Positions 7,703-18,272 of a DNA stretch of 64,000 nt are shown piece by piece. The DNA comes from an uncultured Spirochaetaceae bacterium (GTDB lineage Bacteria > Spirochaetota > Spirochaetia > Treponematales > Treponemataceae), in the NCBI GenBank assembly GCA_902766125.1, contig CACXCG010000021.1:1-64000 (forward strand), read 5' to 3'. Under the pieces are notes generated by a model. That model worked only from the letters and a program-made list of their open reading frames with translations, searched no databases and was not told the DNA's origin. Within the stretch, counting starts at the first letter, position 1. Every line of letters begins with the position of its first letter. A program made the translations under genes and the position numbers.

Positions 7703-10510
7703 CTACATGTTACGTCCACAACAGTTTTTAAACTTCTTGCCTGAGCCACAGGGACAGGGGTCGTTGCGGCCTACTTTGGGCTGGGTTCTCATGACCGTTA
7801 CTGACTGGCCCTGGCGTCCGCTTTTCATTGCGCTGTTTGCTGCCTGCTGCTGAGCATTGCGTGCGTTGAATGCGCTTCCTGCTGCCTGCGGTTGTCCCTG
7901 AGCGGGAGCTGCACCGAACGAAGATGTTGCTTCTGCATGCTGAGCGTTCATGTTTATGGTGCGCTGCTGAGGTCTCTTGGGTCCGCCTTCCGGATTCAGC
8001 TGAACTTTTACCTTAAAGATTCTGCTTACAACGGTGTCACGGATAGAATCAAGCATTGCATCAAACTGATTAAAGCCGTCAATCTTATATTCGGTAAGGG
8101 GCTGCTTGCTTCCGTATGAACGTAAGTATACTGCTTCACGCAGACCATCAAGGAACTCCAGCTGATCAAGCCATTTTTTGTCTATAAGCTGAATGTACTG
8201 GTAGCGGATAAACATATTGAAGTTGGGTTTTCCAACCAGCAGTTCTTTCTGGGTAATGTCGTTCTGCAGTACTGCTTTGACTGCCTCTGCGTTAAGCTGA
8301 TCGTATGCAACAGTCTGACCGAATGTATCTTTTATTTCGTCACAAAGCTGGCTCTGGGCGTTACCAGACTTGTTTCGCTTGTTAGCTGCAAACATAAGGT
8401 CTACGGTTTCTGAGGCATTGTTCATGACGCGGGTGCTCAAATCATCATCCGCAAGAATCATGTCGCGCTGTTCGTAAATAAACTTACGCTGCTGATTCAA
8501 AACATCATCGTAGTCAAGCAGGTTCTTACGGATTTCAAAGTTGCGTTCTTCGACTTTCTTCTGAGCCTTTTCAATTGATTTGTTGAGCCACGGATGGTTG
8601 ATGGGTTCTCCCGGCTGCATACCAACGCTTGACATAATGTGTTTCATGCGTTCTCCGCCAAAGAGGCGCATCAGATCATCATCCATTGAAATATAGAACT
8701 TACTGCGTCCCGGGTCTCCCTGACGTCCAGAACGACCGCGTAACTGATTGTCTATACGGCGGCTTTCGTGACGTTCTGAACCAATGACATACAGTCCGCC
8801 CAGATTCTTAACTTCTTCGTAGTCTTTTTTCCACTGTTCTTTTTCAAGAGCGAGTGCCTGTGCATACTGTTCTTCGGTAGCATTTGTTCCTGCGCGTTTA
8901 CGGGCACGCATTTCGGGACTGCCACCCAGCTTAATGTCGGTACCACGACCTGCCATGTTGGTTGCAACGGTAACGGCACCTTTAGCACCTGCTTCTGCAA
9001 TAATCAGTGCTTCGCGTGCATGGTTCTTTGCATTCAATACTTCGTGACGGATTCCCTTGCGGGTAAGCAGGGCAGACAGATGCTCTGACTTTTCAACGGA
9101 AACTGTACCAACAAGAACAGGCTGTCCTTTCTGATGAGCTTCTGCAATTTCCTGTGCAATGGCATTCCACTTGTCGCTTTCGTTCAGATAAACTTCGTCG
9201 TCTTCGTCTTTACGTGCTACCGGTTTGTTGGTAGGAATAACAACGACATCCAGGTCGTAAATCTTACTGAATTCAACTGCTTCGGTTGCAGCGGTACCGG
9301 TCATGCCCGACAGCTTGTCGTACATGCGGAAAAAGTTCTGGAAAGTAATGGTTGCAAGCGTGCGGTTTCTCTGTGCAATGCGGATATGCTCTTTTGCTTC
9401 GATAGCCTGATGCAGACCGTCACTGTAGCGGCGACCTTCAAGAATACGTCCGGTAAATTCATCAACAATCTGAACTGCACCGTCTTTTACGACATAGTCT
9501 ACATCGTTGTGGTACAGTACGTGTGCACGGATTGCCTGTGTAAAGTAGTGAACAAACTCAAAGTTCTCTTCGTCGAAAACAGTTGTGTCTCCGGGAATAA
9601 GGTTATGCTTGTGCAGAATGTCGTTGATTTTGTTCATACCCTTGTCGGTGAAAGATACGCGTTTTGATTTTTCATCAATCTTGTAATCACCTTCAAGTGC
9701 TGCACGCTCTTCGGGAGTCATGTTGACTTCGTCGGGGTAGTCGTTAGTTTTGGGGTCTTTTTCTACTTCGGTAAACTGACCCACATACTTGTCTACTTCG
9801 TGATATTTGTAGGTGTCGTCTTCACCCTGTCCTGAAATAATAAGCGGAGTACGGGCTTCATCAATTAAGATAGAGTCAATTTCGTCTACGATACAGAAGT
9901 TGAATCCACGCTGAACTTTACGCGCAAGGTCAATCTGCATGTTGTCTCTCAGGTAGTCAAAGCCAAATTCGTTGTTTGTTCCGTATGTAAGGTCACAGGC
10001 GTATGCTGCTTTACGGGCTTCGTTGTCCATGTTTGAAAGAATACAGCCTACGGTTTGTCCTAAGAAGCGGTAGACCCGGCCCATCCACTGACTGTCGCGT
10101 TCTGCAAGGTAGTCGTTTACGGTAACAATATGGACGCCTTTTCCGCTTAACGAGTTAAGGTATGCAGCAGCAACACACATAAGTGTTTTACCTTCACCGG
10201 TTTTCATTTCTGTAATGCGGCCTGAATGCAGTACCAGAGAACCCATAAGCTGACACGGATATGCGCGTTCACCCAGTACGCGGAATGCAGCCTCGCGGGC
10301 AAGTGCAAATGCTTCGGGAAGAATATCATCTAAGGTTTCGCCGTTTGCAAGTCTGTCTTTAAAGGCTTGTGTCTGCTGCGGAAACTGGTCATCACTAAAG
10401 GCTTTTGCCCAGGGTTCTTTTTCTTCAATCTTTGCGATTATTGGTTTAAGGGCCTTAATATCACGATCATTTTGTGATCCAAAAAGTAACGTTAAAAATT
10501 TATCGAACAT
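7703..10510 (-). CDS. secA: protein translocase ATPase SecA
   Basis: 935 residues, full length. SecA drives preproteins through SecYEG. Visible motifs: Walker A MKTGEGKT and [16 protein letters not shown] in the first nucleotide domain, [14 protein letters not shown] and [22 protein letters not shown] in the second, and the C-terminal Zn motif [15 protein letters not shown] start at [13 protein letters not shown] (10510); longer in-frame starts would run through the promoter. A Gln/Ala-rich linker precedes the Zn tail. Confidence 0.97.
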   Translation of the reverse strand: MFDKFLTLLFGSQNDRDIKALKPIIAKIEEKEPWAKAFSDDQFPQQTQAFKDRLANGETLDDILPEAFALAREAAFRVLGERAYPCQLMGSLVLHSGRITEMKTGEGKTLMCVAAAYLNSLSGKGVHIVTVNDYLAERDSQWMGRVYRFLGQTVGCILSNMDNEARKAAYACDLTYGTNNEFGFDYLRDNMQIDLARKVQRGFNFCIVDEIDSILIDEARTPLIISGQGEDDTYKYHEVDKYVGQFTEVEKDPKTNDYPDEVNMTPEERAALEGDYKIDEKSKRVSFTDKGMNKINDILHKHNLIPGDTTVFDEENFEFVHYFTQAIRAHVLYHNDVDYVVKDGAVQIVDEFTGRILEGRRYSDGLHQAIEAKEHIRIAQRNRTLATITFQNFFRMYDKLSGMTGTAATEAVEFSKIYDLDVVVIPTNKPVARKDEDDEVYLNESDKWNAIAQEIAEAHQKGQPVLVGTVSVEKSEHLSALLTRKGIRHEVLNAKNHAREALIIAEAGAKGAVTVATNMAGRGTDIKLGGSPEMRARKRAGTNATEEQYAQALALEKEQWKKDYEEVKNLGGLYVIGSERHESRRIDNQLRGRSGRQGDPGRSKFYISMDDDLMRLFGGERMKHIMSSVGMQPGEPINHPWLNKSIEKAQKKVEERNFEIRKNLLDYDDVLNQQRKFIYEQRDMILADDDLSTRVMNNASETVDLMFAANKRNKSGNAQSQLCDEIKDTFGQTVAYDQLNAEAVKAVLQNDITQKELLVGKPNFNMFIRYQYIQLIDKKWLDQLEFLDGLREAVYLRSYGSKQPLTEYKIDGFNQFDAMLDSIRDTVVSRIFKVKVQLNPEGGPKRPQQRTINMNAQHAEATSSFGAAPAQGQPQAAGSAFNARNAQQQAANSAMKSGRQGQSVTVMRTQPKVGRNDPCPCGSGKKFKNCCGRNM

Positions 10511-10519
10511 AGTGTTTCT

Positions 10520-10570
10520 ACTATACCTTATTTTGGGCACATTGACAATACAAGTACGATTCTTTATTCT
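10520..10570. promoter_or_regulatory. back-to-back promoters of secA and the downstream lipoprotein gene
   Basis: Minus strand: TTGTCA (10543-10548)-N17-TATAGT (10520-10525), nine bases before the secA ATG. Plus strand: TTGACA (10542-10547)-N17-TATTCT (10565-10570), seven bases before ATG 10578. The two -35 boxes are the same seven bases read on opposite strands, so polymerase should serve one direction at a time. Confidence 0.75.
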
Positions 10571-10577
10571 ATAAAAT

Positions 10578-11819
10578 ATGTCACCTGATATCCGACGATT
10601 TCTTCTTTTACTGTGTATACTGCCTCTTTTCTTTGCTTCCTGTGAGCGTTCAACCATTGTTTCTACGCTGGAAGAGGAGCCGCTCTTTTCGCTTGAATAT
10701 GGTAATTTTGAAAACCAGCTCAATGTGTTCAGTGTGGCAGAAGTGGGACATATCCAGACTTCCATAGCCATGCGCGACGGTTTTTTCTATATTGCTAACG
10801 GTGAATCCAAGAAAATAATGGAAATGACCAGTTACGGAGACCTGGTGCGCCTGTATTTTAACAGTGATGCTAATCCTGAACCTTCGTTTATGTCCCATGA
10901 CAATGCGGTAAGTGCAACCCGTAAAGCAACCGTCTATCCCTTTAATCAGCTGGGAGCCATAACCGTAGACAACCGCCAGTATCTGTATGCCGTTGATGAA
11001 CTTCCTGCTGAACGTCAGGAACTGGACCCTGACAGCGGGGCAGTGCTCAGAAACATTATTCTTCGCTTTGATGCAAACGGTTCTTTCTTAGACTATCTGG
11101 GACAGGAAGGTCCCGGCGGTACTCCGTTTCCTTTTGTTGAAAACATTTACGCAACCAATAACAACGAACTGGTCGTTCTGTGCAGGAGCGTAAGATCTAA
11201 TGTCGTGTACTGGTTTTCGCAGGAAGGCTATCTTTTGTTCACCATGAGCATCGACGAAACGAATGTACCGACGCCGTTTGCAAGCGAAGATGCAGAAGAA
11301 CAGCATGCAGATAACGGTGCCTGGCATACAATCGGCAACATAATCCCCGATTATACAAAACGAAGGCTCTATGTTCCCGTGGTGTACTATACGAGCGTCA
11401 TTGATGAAGCAAGTAAGGTTGAGTCAGGCATCAATTACGAAATGATGCTTCTGTATCCGCTTAACGTTGATGACGGCCGTTACGAGCAGCCTATTACCAT
11501 TCCTCCGTACACGGAACAGGTGAATGAAGGTTTTTCAAGCGAAGCGTTCAGCATTCCCTATGATTTTCTGGGGGTTACCGACAGCGGCTGGCTGTTCTTT
11601 ATTGTAAGTACGGGAAACGGTTTTTCTGTGCAGATGGTTCAGCCTGACGGTCAGCGCATTTTGACAAGAAATCTGTCGGTAAATCAGAGAAATCTTCTGT
11701 ATTATGACTTTTCGCTCAATAACAGCGGAATCCTTTCGCTGCTGAAGGTAGAGCAGGGCGGTGCGTCCTTAGTGTGGTGGCGTACCGATGATCTGATTCA
11801 GGCAGTTCTTGCAAATTAA
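10578..11819 (+). CDS. lipoprotein, predicted beta-propeller
   Basis: 413 residues. The signal [17 protein letters not shown] is a clear lipobox. The rest contains repeated YWTN-like beta blades (for example [20 protein letters not shown] and [10 protein letters not shown]), consistent with an NHL or propeller fold, as in the spirochaete LIC_12708-type lipoproteins; that family link is from memory. It heads an operon of five genes ending at 13760. Predicted leaderless start. Confidence 0.75.
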   Translation: MSPDIRRFLLLLCILPLFFASCERSTIVSTLEEEPLFSLEYGNFENQLNVFSVAEVGHIQTSIAMRDGFFYIANGESKKIMEMTSYGDLVRLYFNSDANPEPSFMSHDNAVSATRKATVYPFNQLGAITVDNRQYLYAVDELPAERQELDPDSGAVLRNIILRFDANGSFLDYLGQEGPGGTPFPFVENIYATNNNELVVLCRSVRSNVVYWFSQEGYLLFTMSIDETNVPTPFASEDAEEQHADNGAWHTIGNIIPDYTKRRLYVPVVYYTSVIDEASKVESGINYEMMLLYPLNVDDGRYEQPITIPPYTEQVNEGFSSEAFSIPYDFLGVTDSGWLFFIVSTGNGFSVQMVQPDGQRILTRNLSVNQRNLLYYDFSLNNSGILSLLKVEQGGASLVWWRTDDLIQAVLAN

Positions 11820-11833
11820 AAAGGAAGGTCTGC

Positions 11834-12415
11834 ATGGCATACGGTGACAATCAGATAGACGGTTATGGTGATGAAGGTCCCGGTGTAATCTTTCACTATC
11901 AGAGGGGCTCTTTCCGCGAAAAAGAAAATCAGGCAACCCGTGATATTGCCGATGCCATTACTTCACGAAAAAACGGCTTTTTCAAGACGCTGGTAAAAAC
12001 ACGCGCAAACCGTACGCTTTTGATTATGCTTTTGGTTACGATGGGCGTGCTGTTAGTGGTATCGTTCTTTTCCCGCGGTGTAGATGAATCGGTGGTGGAT
12101 TCCATGCACTGCAGTCTTTCTGCGTTTTCGTTTGAAGGCTCGGTGTATGTTACCCTTAAGCTTGAACCGCAGAAAAAGAATCAGTCTAATAAAAATGCCC
12201 CCTTACAGACGGTGTTTGACGTTCAGTTTTCTGCCATAAATACGGATAATGCGGTTGCAGACCGTAATGAAACTCAGATTTTATGCACTCAGGGGCAAGA
12301 AGAGTCTTACGCCCGGACAGTTTTTGCCGATTATGATATTATACAGGTTTTGTGTACGGTTACCGGTCAGTCCGGAGAAAGCGCAGACCTGAGTACATCC
12401 GTTACGAAACGGTAA
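11834..12415 (+). CDS. single-pass membrane protein, function unknown
   Basis: 193 residues: a 55-residue cytoplasmic part, one transmembrane helix (about residues 60-79, LLIMLLVTMGVLLVVSFF) and a 110-residue outer domain predicted rich in beta strands. AAGGAAGG sits six bases before the ATG. It follows the propeller lipoprotein by 14 bases in one operon. No family recognised. Confidence 0.75.
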   Translation: MAYGDNQIDGYGDEGPGVIFHYQRGSFREKENQATRDIADAITSRKNGFFKTLVKTRANRTLLIMLLVTMGVLLVVSFFSRGVDESVVDSMHCSLSAFSFEGSVYVTLKLEPQKKNQSNKNAPLQTVFDVQFSAINTDNAVADRNETQILCTQGQEESYARTVFADYDIIQVLCTVTGQSGESADLSTSVTKR

Positions 12416-12438
12416 GAAAGAGTTCAAGGAGTACGAAA

Positions 12439-12963
12439 ATGGTACAGTTTTATTTGCTTTCAATTCTGCTGAATATTCTTGCGGGGCTTATTCTTGTCAT
12501 GCTGTCTCCGCTCAGCCAGAAAGAAACCGCTTCCGTTCCCGCAACGGTAGAAGACAGTGATCCGCTTGCAGAAGATGATCCTTTTGCAGACGTTGAAACT
12601 GCCGGTTCTGCTTCGTCAGAAGGCGTACAGAAAACGGGTGGTGCAGTTCAAATGCTTACCCAGGTAGATTCAAAACTGTTCCGTCTTGTAGTGGGAATCT
12701 TAAGCGTTTTTGTTGGACTTATGAAACTGCTTTCTGTATACCGTAATGATGTTCCCGTTATTGGCGATCTGCTTCCCGCTGTTGCAGGTTTTGCAGGCGG
12801 AGCAACCCTTCTGATTGATTACTATCTGTCTACGACATCGGAAGAAACAAATCTTCCTTCTTTTGTGCAGGCTGTGTTGGTTGACGGCAGAAAGTATGTG
12901 GGTATTGGCTGCCTTGCAGTTGCTGTCCTTCACTTTCTGTTCCCCGGCGTAGTGCTGTTCTAG
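12439..12963 (+). CDS. multi-pass membrane protein, function unknown
   Basis: 174 residues. A transmembrane helix at the N-terminus (FYLLSILLNILAGLILVML) is followed by an acidic, Ala/Ser-rich linker and three further hydrophobic helices (FRLVVGILSVFVGLMKLL; LLPAVAGFAGGATLLI; GIGCLAVAVLHFLFPG). The start is set by AAGGAG before ATG 12439; an upstream in-frame start lies inside the previous gene. Same operon as its neighbours. Unrecognised. Confidence 0.75.
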   Translation: MVQFYLLSILLNILAGLILVMLSPLSQKETASVPATVEDSDPLAEDDPFADVETAGSASSEGVQKTGGAVQMLTQVDSKLFRLVVGILSVFVGLMKLLSVYRNDVPVIGDLLPAVAGFAGGATLLIDYYLSTTSEETNLPSFVQAVLVDGRKYVGIGCLAVAVLHFLFPGVVLF

Positions 12964-12972
12964 GATTACCGT

Positions 12973-13395
12973 ATGGCCTCAAAACATAGTATTGCCTGTA
13001 TTGCATTAGACGGAACAAAAGTTCTTATTGCTCACCGTCTTCCGGTCGGACAGATGGGTGACCGCTGGGAATTTCCCGGTGGAAAAGTAGAAGGGGACGA
13101 ATCCTGTGAACTGGCAATTATCCGCGAAATGCAGGAAGAATTTGGCATTACGGTAACAGTTGGTCCTCATATTGCAAATGCTCAGTTTATGCATAACGGC
13201 GAAACGGTTGCCCTTGACTGCTACCGTATAACCGTTCCCCATGACGGCATTGCTGTTCCGTACACGCTTACTGAACATTCTGAATACCGCTGGGCTGACA
13301 TTTCAGAAATTGAAAATCTTTCTTTTGTTGATTCCGACCTGCTGTTATATCCTCAGGTTGCTTCTTATGTGAAGACACAGGCTGGTAACGCATGA
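12973..13395 (+). CDS. Nudix hydrolase, MutT-like
   Basis: 140 residues. The Nudix box is complete: GGKVEGDESCELAIIREMQE followed by EFG, the metal-binding helix that cleaves nucleoside diphosphates linked to another group. Size and position of the box near residue 36 resemble MutT or (d)CTP pyrophosphohydrolases that clean damaged or surplus nucleotides; substrate is inferred. It lies in the operon with membrane proteins and overlaps the next gene by four bases. Confidence 0.88.
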   Translation: MASKHSIACIALDGTKVLIAHRLPVGQMGDRWEFPGGKVEGDESCELAIIREMQEEFGITVTVGPHIANAQFMHNGETVALDCYRITVPHDGIAVPYTLTEHSEYRWADISEIENLSFVDSDLLLYPQVASYVKTQAGNA

Positions 13396-13760
13396 AAAAA
13401 ACTGCCCTTTTTGCCTTCTGTGCGCTGATTGCATGCCTGTGTGCTTCCTGTTCAAAAGAAAAACCCATCGTACTTGATTCTGATGATATTAAGGCGCTGA
13501 CTCCCGGTGTTGAGTGGGCTGTGGTAGGTGAACCGTATGCAGCTTTCCGCGAAGAACCTGCCTTTGAAAGCACGGTCATGGCTCATGCACGCAGAGGTGA
13601 TGTTCTTGAAGTGAAAGGAAAAACGCTGTGTAAAGATCCGCTTACTTCCCGCACGTTTACCTGGTATCAGTTTGAAGACGGCTGGCTGGAACTTTCTTCG
13701 GTAGTTATTTACGACAACCGCCTGAAAGCTCAGACTGCTGCCGCAAAACTTAATCCCTAA
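13392..13760 (+). CDS. small lipoprotein with SH3-like domain
   Basis: 122 residues. The signal ends in CALIACLCASC, a lipobox. The mature part (about residues 45-105) has the pattern of a bacterial SH3 domain: VGEPYAAFREEPAFESTV, ARRGDVLEVKGK, WYQFEDGWLELSSVVIY. It is translationally coupled to the nudix gene (ATGA overlap) and overlaps the convergent hisS by four bases. Probably binds cell-wall components. Confidence 0.78.
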   Translation: MKKTALFAFCALIACLCASCSKEKPIVLDSDDIKALTPGVEWAVVGEPYAAFREEPAFESTVMAHARRGDVLEVKGKTLCKDPLTSRTFTWYQFEDGWLELSSVVIYDNRLKAQTAAAKLNP

Positions 13761-15058
13761 GTCTTAATTTTCTGTACTGCTTCCTGAATGCTTATAGACG
13801 CAAACTGTTCCCTGGTAGCAAGGTTTTTAAGCGTAACCGTATTCTTTAAAACATCTTCTGCACTTACGGTGATTCCCCACGGAATACATTTTTTTTCGGT
13901 AAGCGCATACTGCTTTGCCATCTTTACGGTATCGGGGAATACTTCTACGCTCACCCCCTGTGCGCGTAACTGAGCTGCGACTTTCTGGTAATGAGAAGCA
14001 AGGGTAGCGTCAGTGTTATAAATTTCTGCATCAAGATAAGAACCTTTTTTACTGGTAAGCCCCAGTTGCGTAAGGCCTGCAATAAGACGGTCCAGTCCTA
14101 TGCTTGCTCCAACGCCCGACACTTTATCCTTCATGTACAGACCGGTAAGGTTGTCATATCTTCCGCCTGAACAGACTGAACCGATTGACGGTAACTGATT
14201 CAGGAAGGTTTCGTATACGACACCGGTGTAGTAATCCAGTCCGCGGGTAATGCTGGGGTCGAGTGTGTAGGTTGCGTCAATTCCTGCAGCCTGCATCATT
14301 GAATAAATTTCTTTCATGCGAAGTGAATCCTCTGACTGTCCTCCGGAAAGAGATTCTATGTGTTCAAGGGTTTGGGTAAAGGTTTTGCACGGCTGAATGT
14401 AGGAAAGAATTTCCTGTGCGTTCTGAGCACTGCCGGTTATTTCTTCCAGCTCTTTTGCAACCTGTTCTGCACCCACTTTTGCAAGTTTGTCTACAATGCG
14501 CAGAATGTCTTCTGATTTTTCGGCACAGTTCAGTTTTGCAAGGAACCGGTTAAAAATGCCTCTGTGGTTTACATGAATGGTAATGTCTTCTACGCCGATT
14601 GCATTCAGTGCTGCTTTCATAAGTGCAAGCGTTTCAAAATCAGCCGTTGCAGAGTCAGAGCCTACGGTATCAAAGTCGCACTGAATAAATTCACGGTAAC
14701 GGCCTGCCTGTGGTTTTTCTCCACGCCACACCTTAGAGATGTGATAGCGCTTAAACGGAAAGTACAGTTCTTCGCGGTGTTCTGCAACAAAGCGTGCAAA
14801 GGGAACGGTCAGGTCAAAACGCATGGCAACATCACGGCCGCCGTTATCTTCAAAGCGGAATACCTGTTTTTCGGTTTCACCGTTGCTTTTACGCAGTAAG
14901 ATTTCCGTATATTCCAGAACGGGAGTATCTATGGGAACAAAACCGTATGCGCGGTATGTCTGTGTAATTTTTTCGATTATGTCTGAACGCAGAATCTCGT
15001 CTGCCGGAAGCATGTCGCGGAATCCTTTAAGGATGCGGGGTTGAATTAAGTCACTCAT
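13757..15058 (-). CDS. hisS: histidyl-tRNA synthetase
   Basis: 433 residues, normal for bacterial HisRS. Class II motifs are clear: motif 2 around FPFKRYHISKVWRGEKPQAG, the His-specific LDPSITRGLDYYTGVVYE, SGGRYDNL, and motif 3 GASIGLDRLIAGL. A C-terminal anticodon-binding domain follows. Charges tRNA-His in the cytoplasm. The ATG lies six bases after a TATTCT box, with no Shine-Dalgarno. Confidence 0.96.
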   Translation of the reverse strand: MSDLIQPRILKGFRDMLPADEILRSDIIEKITQTYRAYGFVPIDTPVLEYTEILLRKSNGETEKQVFRFEDNGGRDVAMRFDLTVPFARFVAEHREELYFPFKRYHISKVWRGEKPQAGRYREFIQCDFDTVGSDSATADFETLALMKAALNAIGVEDITIHVNHRGIFNRFLAKLNCAEKSEDILRIVDKLAKVGAEQVAKELEEITGSAQNAQEILSYIQPCKTFTQTLEHIESLSGGQSEDSLRMKEIYSMMQAAGIDATYTLDPSITRGLDYYTGVVYETFLNQLPSIGSVCSGGRYDNLTGLYMKDKVSGVGASIGLDRLIAGLTQLGLTSKKGSYLDAEIYNTDATLASHYQKVAAQLRAQGVSVEVFPDTVKMAKQYALTEKKCIPWGITVSAEDVLKNTVTLKNLATREQFASISIQEAVQKIKT

Positions 15059-15064
15059 ACTGCA

Positions 15065-15113
15065 AGAATACCGAAAACGTGCGCTTGTGTAAATAAGGTT
15101 GTTTTGCTATCAT
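15065..15113. promoter_or_regulatory. back-to-back promoters of hisS and mnmA
   Basis: Minus strand: TTTACA (15088-15093)-N17-TATTCT (15065-15070), six bases before the hisS start. Plus strand: TTGTGT (15085-15090)-N17-TATCAT (15108-15113) with an extended TG-C, six bases before the mnmA ATG. The -35 boxes overlap by three bases; both transcripts are predicted to be leaderless. Confidence 0.72.
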
Positions 15114-15119
15114 ACCCCC

Positions 15120-16325
15120 ATGTTGTATACGGAATTGGAACAGCCGGCAAAAGGTGACCGGGTTGTTGTGGGCATGTCTGGCGGAGTAGACTCAACGCTT
15201 ACGCTCAAGCTCTTAAAAGAACGAGGCTGTGAAGTAACCGGTGTTACCATGTCGCTGTGGAAAGGGGACCTTGAACTGCCTTCTGACGGACGGGTTTTAC
15301 ATGACAGCTGCTATGGTCCCGGCGAAGAAGAAGACATTGCTCAGTGCCGCGAATTCTGTGCGTCTCTTGGAGTTCCGTATTATGTTATCGATGTAAAAGA
15401 AGATTATCAGCGTGAAGTTCTTGATTATTTTAAAGCTGAATACCGTGCAGGCCGAACCCCCAATCCCTGTGTCAGATGTAACCGCTTTATAAAATTCGGT
15501 GCACTTTTGTCAGGCCTTCAGAAACTGGGACTTGAATACGATTATTTTTGTACCGGTCACTATGCGAAAGTCGTGCGCGGTTCAGAGCCTGTCGGTTCTC
15601 TCTATGGCATTACCGGTGCTCCTCATGCAGATGAAAAGCCGGTTCAGGTTGCCCTTAGTTCCGATGCAGGAAAAGACCAGTCATATTTTTTATGCCGCAT
15701 TCCATCAGATGTTCTTGAAAAAGTGCGCTTTCCGCTCAGTTCTTACACCAAGCAGCAGGTATTTGCAATGGCCCGTGAGCGTAATCTTTCTGCTGCATCC
15801 CGCGAAGAAAGTCAGGATTTTATTCCCGAAGAATTCAAAGACCAGCTGTTCAGCGACAAACCGTCTGTTCCGGGAGATTTTATTGATTTAGACGGACATG
15901 TGCTGGGAAAGCACCGCGGTATAGAGCATTATACTGTCGGTCAGCGCAGGGGCCTGGGTGTCAGTGCAGCATATCCGCTGTATGTTGCGTCTATTGATGT
16001 AGAGCATAATACGGTTGTACTTGCAAAAGACAGTGATTTATTCTGTTCTGCGCTTATTGCAGATGATATGGTGTGGCCTGCTTCGTTTGATCCACAGACA
16101 GCCTTTGATGCTCAGGTAAAAATCCGTCTTGCATCGCCTCCGGTTCTTGCACACATTGAGCCGTATGTACCGCAGGAAGGAGAAGTCTTTACCGGTAAGC
16201 CGTATCTGGTTATGTTTGAACAGCCTCAGCGTGCAGTTGCTCCGGGACAGTCTGTTGTGTTTTACCGTGACGGTGTTACCGTTGCCGGTGGTATTATCAG
16301 TAAAAGAATAGAAAACAGGAGATAA
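15120..16325 (+). CDS. mnmA: tRNA-specific 2-thiouridylase MnmA
   Basis: 401 residues. MnmA thiolates U34 of tRNAs for Lys, Glu and Gln. The PP-loop GMSGGVDSTL is near residue 20, the catalytic Cys in NPCVRCNRFIKFG near 117, and the second active-site Cys in DQSYFLCRIP near 198. GHYAKV and the C-terminal HYTVGQRRGLG are also typical. Start at ATG 15120, just after the promoter; an earlier in-frame ATG lies within the promoter. Three bases separate it from coaX. Confidence 0.95.
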   Translation: MLYTELEQPAKGDRVVVGMSGGVDSTLTLKLLKERGCEVTGVTMSLWKGDLELPSDGRVLHDSCYGPGEEEDIAQCREFCASLGVPYYVIDVKEDYQREVLDYFKAEYRAGRTPNPCVRCNRFIKFGALLSGLQKLGLEYDYFCTGHYAKVVRGSEPVGSLYGITGAPHADEKPVQVALSSDAGKDQSYFLCRIPSDVLEKVRFPLSSYTKQQVFAMARERNLSAASREESQDFIPEEFKDQLFSDKPSVPGDFIDLDGHVLGKHRGIEHYTVGQRRGLGVSAAYPLYVASIDVEHNTVVLAKDSDLFCSALIADDMVWPASFDPQTAFDAQVKIRLASPPVLAHIEPYVPQEGEVFTGKPYLVMFEQPQRAVAPGQSVVFYRDGVTVAGGIISKRIENRR

Positions 16326-16327
16326 AA

Positions 16328-17119
16328 ATGCTTCTTGCAATTGATATTGGAAATACAAATGTCGTTGTTGCCGTATTTGACGGTGAAAAAATTGTTCACA
16401 CCTGGAGAATTGCGACAGATACGCGCCGTACAGGAGACGAATACAAATCAATCCTGCTTACGCTCATGAGTGACGAACATATCAGTTCTTCTCAGATAGA
16501 TAAAGCCGTGCTCAGCTCTGTAGTACCTGATTTAACCGGACCGTTTGTTTCTGTTGCAACCAGTTTTGCAGGAAAAAAGCCGGTTATTGTTGGTCCCGAT
16601 ATCTACGACAAACTGCCTGTCCGCTTACCCGAAGGTGCTGCTCACGAAATAGGAACAGACCTGGTGTGTAATGCAGTTGCAGCCTGGCAGATGACTCACA
16701 GTGCAAACATCGTCATTGATTTTGGAACAGCCCTTTCCATTACCATTACTGATCAGACGGGAACGGTACGCGGAGTAGACATTGCGCCCGGTCTGGGAAC
16801 CGCAGTGCATTCGCTTTCATCAGGGGCAGCTCAGCTTCCGACAGTTCCGCTTGTAGCGCCTCCTTCAAGCATCGGAACCAATACCATCCATTCCATTCAG
16901 GCAGGAATTGTTTTAGGCTACAAGGGTCTTGTTGAATACCTTATTTCTCAGATAAAGACAGACCTTAACAAGCTTACCGGAGTGCCTGTCGAGGATGTGC
17001 GGGTTGTTGCAACCGGTGGCCTTAACAGCGTGCTCAAACCCATTACCGATGTGTTTACGCATGTAGACCGTTCGCTTACCATAACAGGCCTGCGTCTTAT
17101 TGCTGAGTTTTGTTCATAA
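16328..17119 (+). CDS. coaX: type III pantothenate kinase
   Basis: 263 residues, the CoaX length. It phosphorylates pantothenate in coenzyme A synthesis. ASKHA-fold motifs: LLAIDIGNTNVVVAVFDG at the N-terminus, EIGTDLVCNAVAA, VIDFGTALSITIT and a C-terminal ATGGL. AGGAG precedes the ATG, inside the end of mnmA. It overlaps the convergent NeuB-family gene by 23 bases. Confidence 0.94.
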   Translation: MLLAIDIGNTNVVVAVFDGEKIVHTWRIATDTRRTGDEYKSILLTLMSDEHISSSQIDKAVLSSVVPDLTGPFVSVATSFAGKKPVIVGPDIYDKLPVRLPEGAAHEIGTDLVCNAVAAWQMTHSANIVIDFGTALSITITDQTGTVRGVDIAPGLGTAVHSLSSGAAQLPTVPLVAPPSSIGTNTIHSIQAGIVLGYKGLVEYLISQIKTDLNKLTGVPVEDVRVVATGGLNSVLKPITDVFTHVDRSLTITGLRLIAEFCS

Positions 17120-18266
17120 CATCCGTAAGTAAAACGCCTTCTCCTGCGCTGACATCGTGTGTCAGCATGGCGCCGGTTACGGTGTCCAAAAGGGAAGGGT
17201 GTATGCCGGGTGTAAGAACTTTTTCTGTGCGTAAAACCGCAATATCTTCTGCGTTCAGAATGTGTCCCTTGGGTAATGCAGTTTTGTAATGCAGGCTGCG
17301 GTTTGTCCGTCCGTAATTTGCCTGTTCACTTGGTGCAAGCCGTTTGGTGCCAGTTCCTAAAATTGCATTGACTTTCTGAGTTCCGTACTGATCTGAAAGC
17401 TGACGGATAATTTCTTCCTGAGCCTGTCTGCTTACGCCCTGCAGTTTTTGTTCTGCACTGTCTTTTGCACCGCATGTTGCAAACAGTTCTTTGTTCCATC
17501 GCGTTACGACTGCCTGTGCCTGATGTACTGCGTGTACCATGTGTGCAAACTGTTCTGGTTCCAGTGCAACCGGGTCATCAAGCCCGTCTGTTTTTTTGCT
17601 GAGCGTTATGTGCTTTTCTATCATCGTACCGCCCATTGCAACCGTCAGTGCAGGGACTAAAACCGGATCCAGTGAATGATCGCTTATGCCTGTTGCAACG
17701 CCAAACACAGACTGCAGGGTGTGAACGCAGCGGACATTGTATTCTTCTTCCGGTGCCGGGTAACTGGTTATGCAGTGAAGCAGGGTAAGGGGACGGTCTT
17801 TTTTGGTTAGAATGGAAACAGCTGTTTCTATATCTCCCAGTGTTGAAACTCCGCTTGAAAGAATGACCGGTATATCCGTATCAGATTCAGAAAGGGATTT
17901 TAAAAGCGGAATATGATTTACTTCTGGACTTGCAATTTTTATAAAATCAGGACGAATGTCAATCAGTTCTTTCAGTGAGCGAAGTCCAAACGGTGAGCAG
18001 GCAAACGAAACACCTACTGAGTGTGCATAGGAAAGACAGTCTGCAAAAAAATCCGGGGAAACTTCCAGTTCCTTAAAACGGTCATACAGTCGTACCGAAC
18101 CTCCGGGAAGTGTGACAAATCCGGTATTGGGGTGCAGTATTTCTTCTGCATATACCCACTGAAATTTGACACAGTCAGCACCTGCGCTAACCGCCGCATC
18201 AATAAGTTTATGAGCCTTTTCCTGAGAACCTGCGTGGGAGGTTCCAATTTCTGCAATAACCGTCAT
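17097..18266 (-). CDS. NeuB-family sialic/nonulosonic acid synthase with SAF domain
   Basis: 389 residues. The TIM-barrel synthase joins phosphoenolpyruvate to a six-carbon amino sugar, giving a nine-carbon acid. Signatures: IAEIGTSHAGS, ADCVKFQ, DFIKIASPEVNH, VILSSGVSTLGDIETAV, LLHCITSYPAPEEEYN, GISDHS and MIEKHITL. A SAF (antifreeze-like) domain closes the protein. PseI, LegI and NeuB cannot be told apart by eye. A cytidylyltransferase/PseG fusion, a dehydratase and an aminotransferase elsewhere in the window support a nonulosonic acid pathway. The ATG at 18266 is six bases after TACTAT. Confidence 0.88.
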   Translation of the reverse strand: MTVIAEIGTSHAGSQEKAHKLIDAAVSAGADCVKFQWVYAEEILHPNTGFVTLPGGSVRLYDRFKELEVSPDFFADCLSYAHSVGVSFACSPFGLRSLKELIDIRPDFIKIASPEVNHIPLLKSLSESDTDIPVILSSGVSTLGDIETAVSILTKKDRPLTLLHCITSYPAPEEEYNVRCVHTLQSVFGVATGISDHSLDPVLVPALTVAMGGTMIEKHITLSKKTDGLDDPVALEPEQFAHMVHAVHQAQAVVTRWNKELFATCGAKDSAEQKLQGVSRQAQEEIIRQLSDQYGTQKVNAILGTGTKRLAPSEQANYGRTNRSLHYKTALPKGHILNAEDIAVLRTEKVLTPGIHPSLLDTVTGAMLTHDVSAGEGVLLTDVMNKTQQ

Positions 18267-18272
18267 ACGCAC

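Noticed and set aside
9134-9667. 177-codon plus-strand open frame inside secA
   Set aside because: Lies entirely opposite a well-conserved gene; Cys/Val/Phe-rich composition typical of antisense frames, and no ribosome site.
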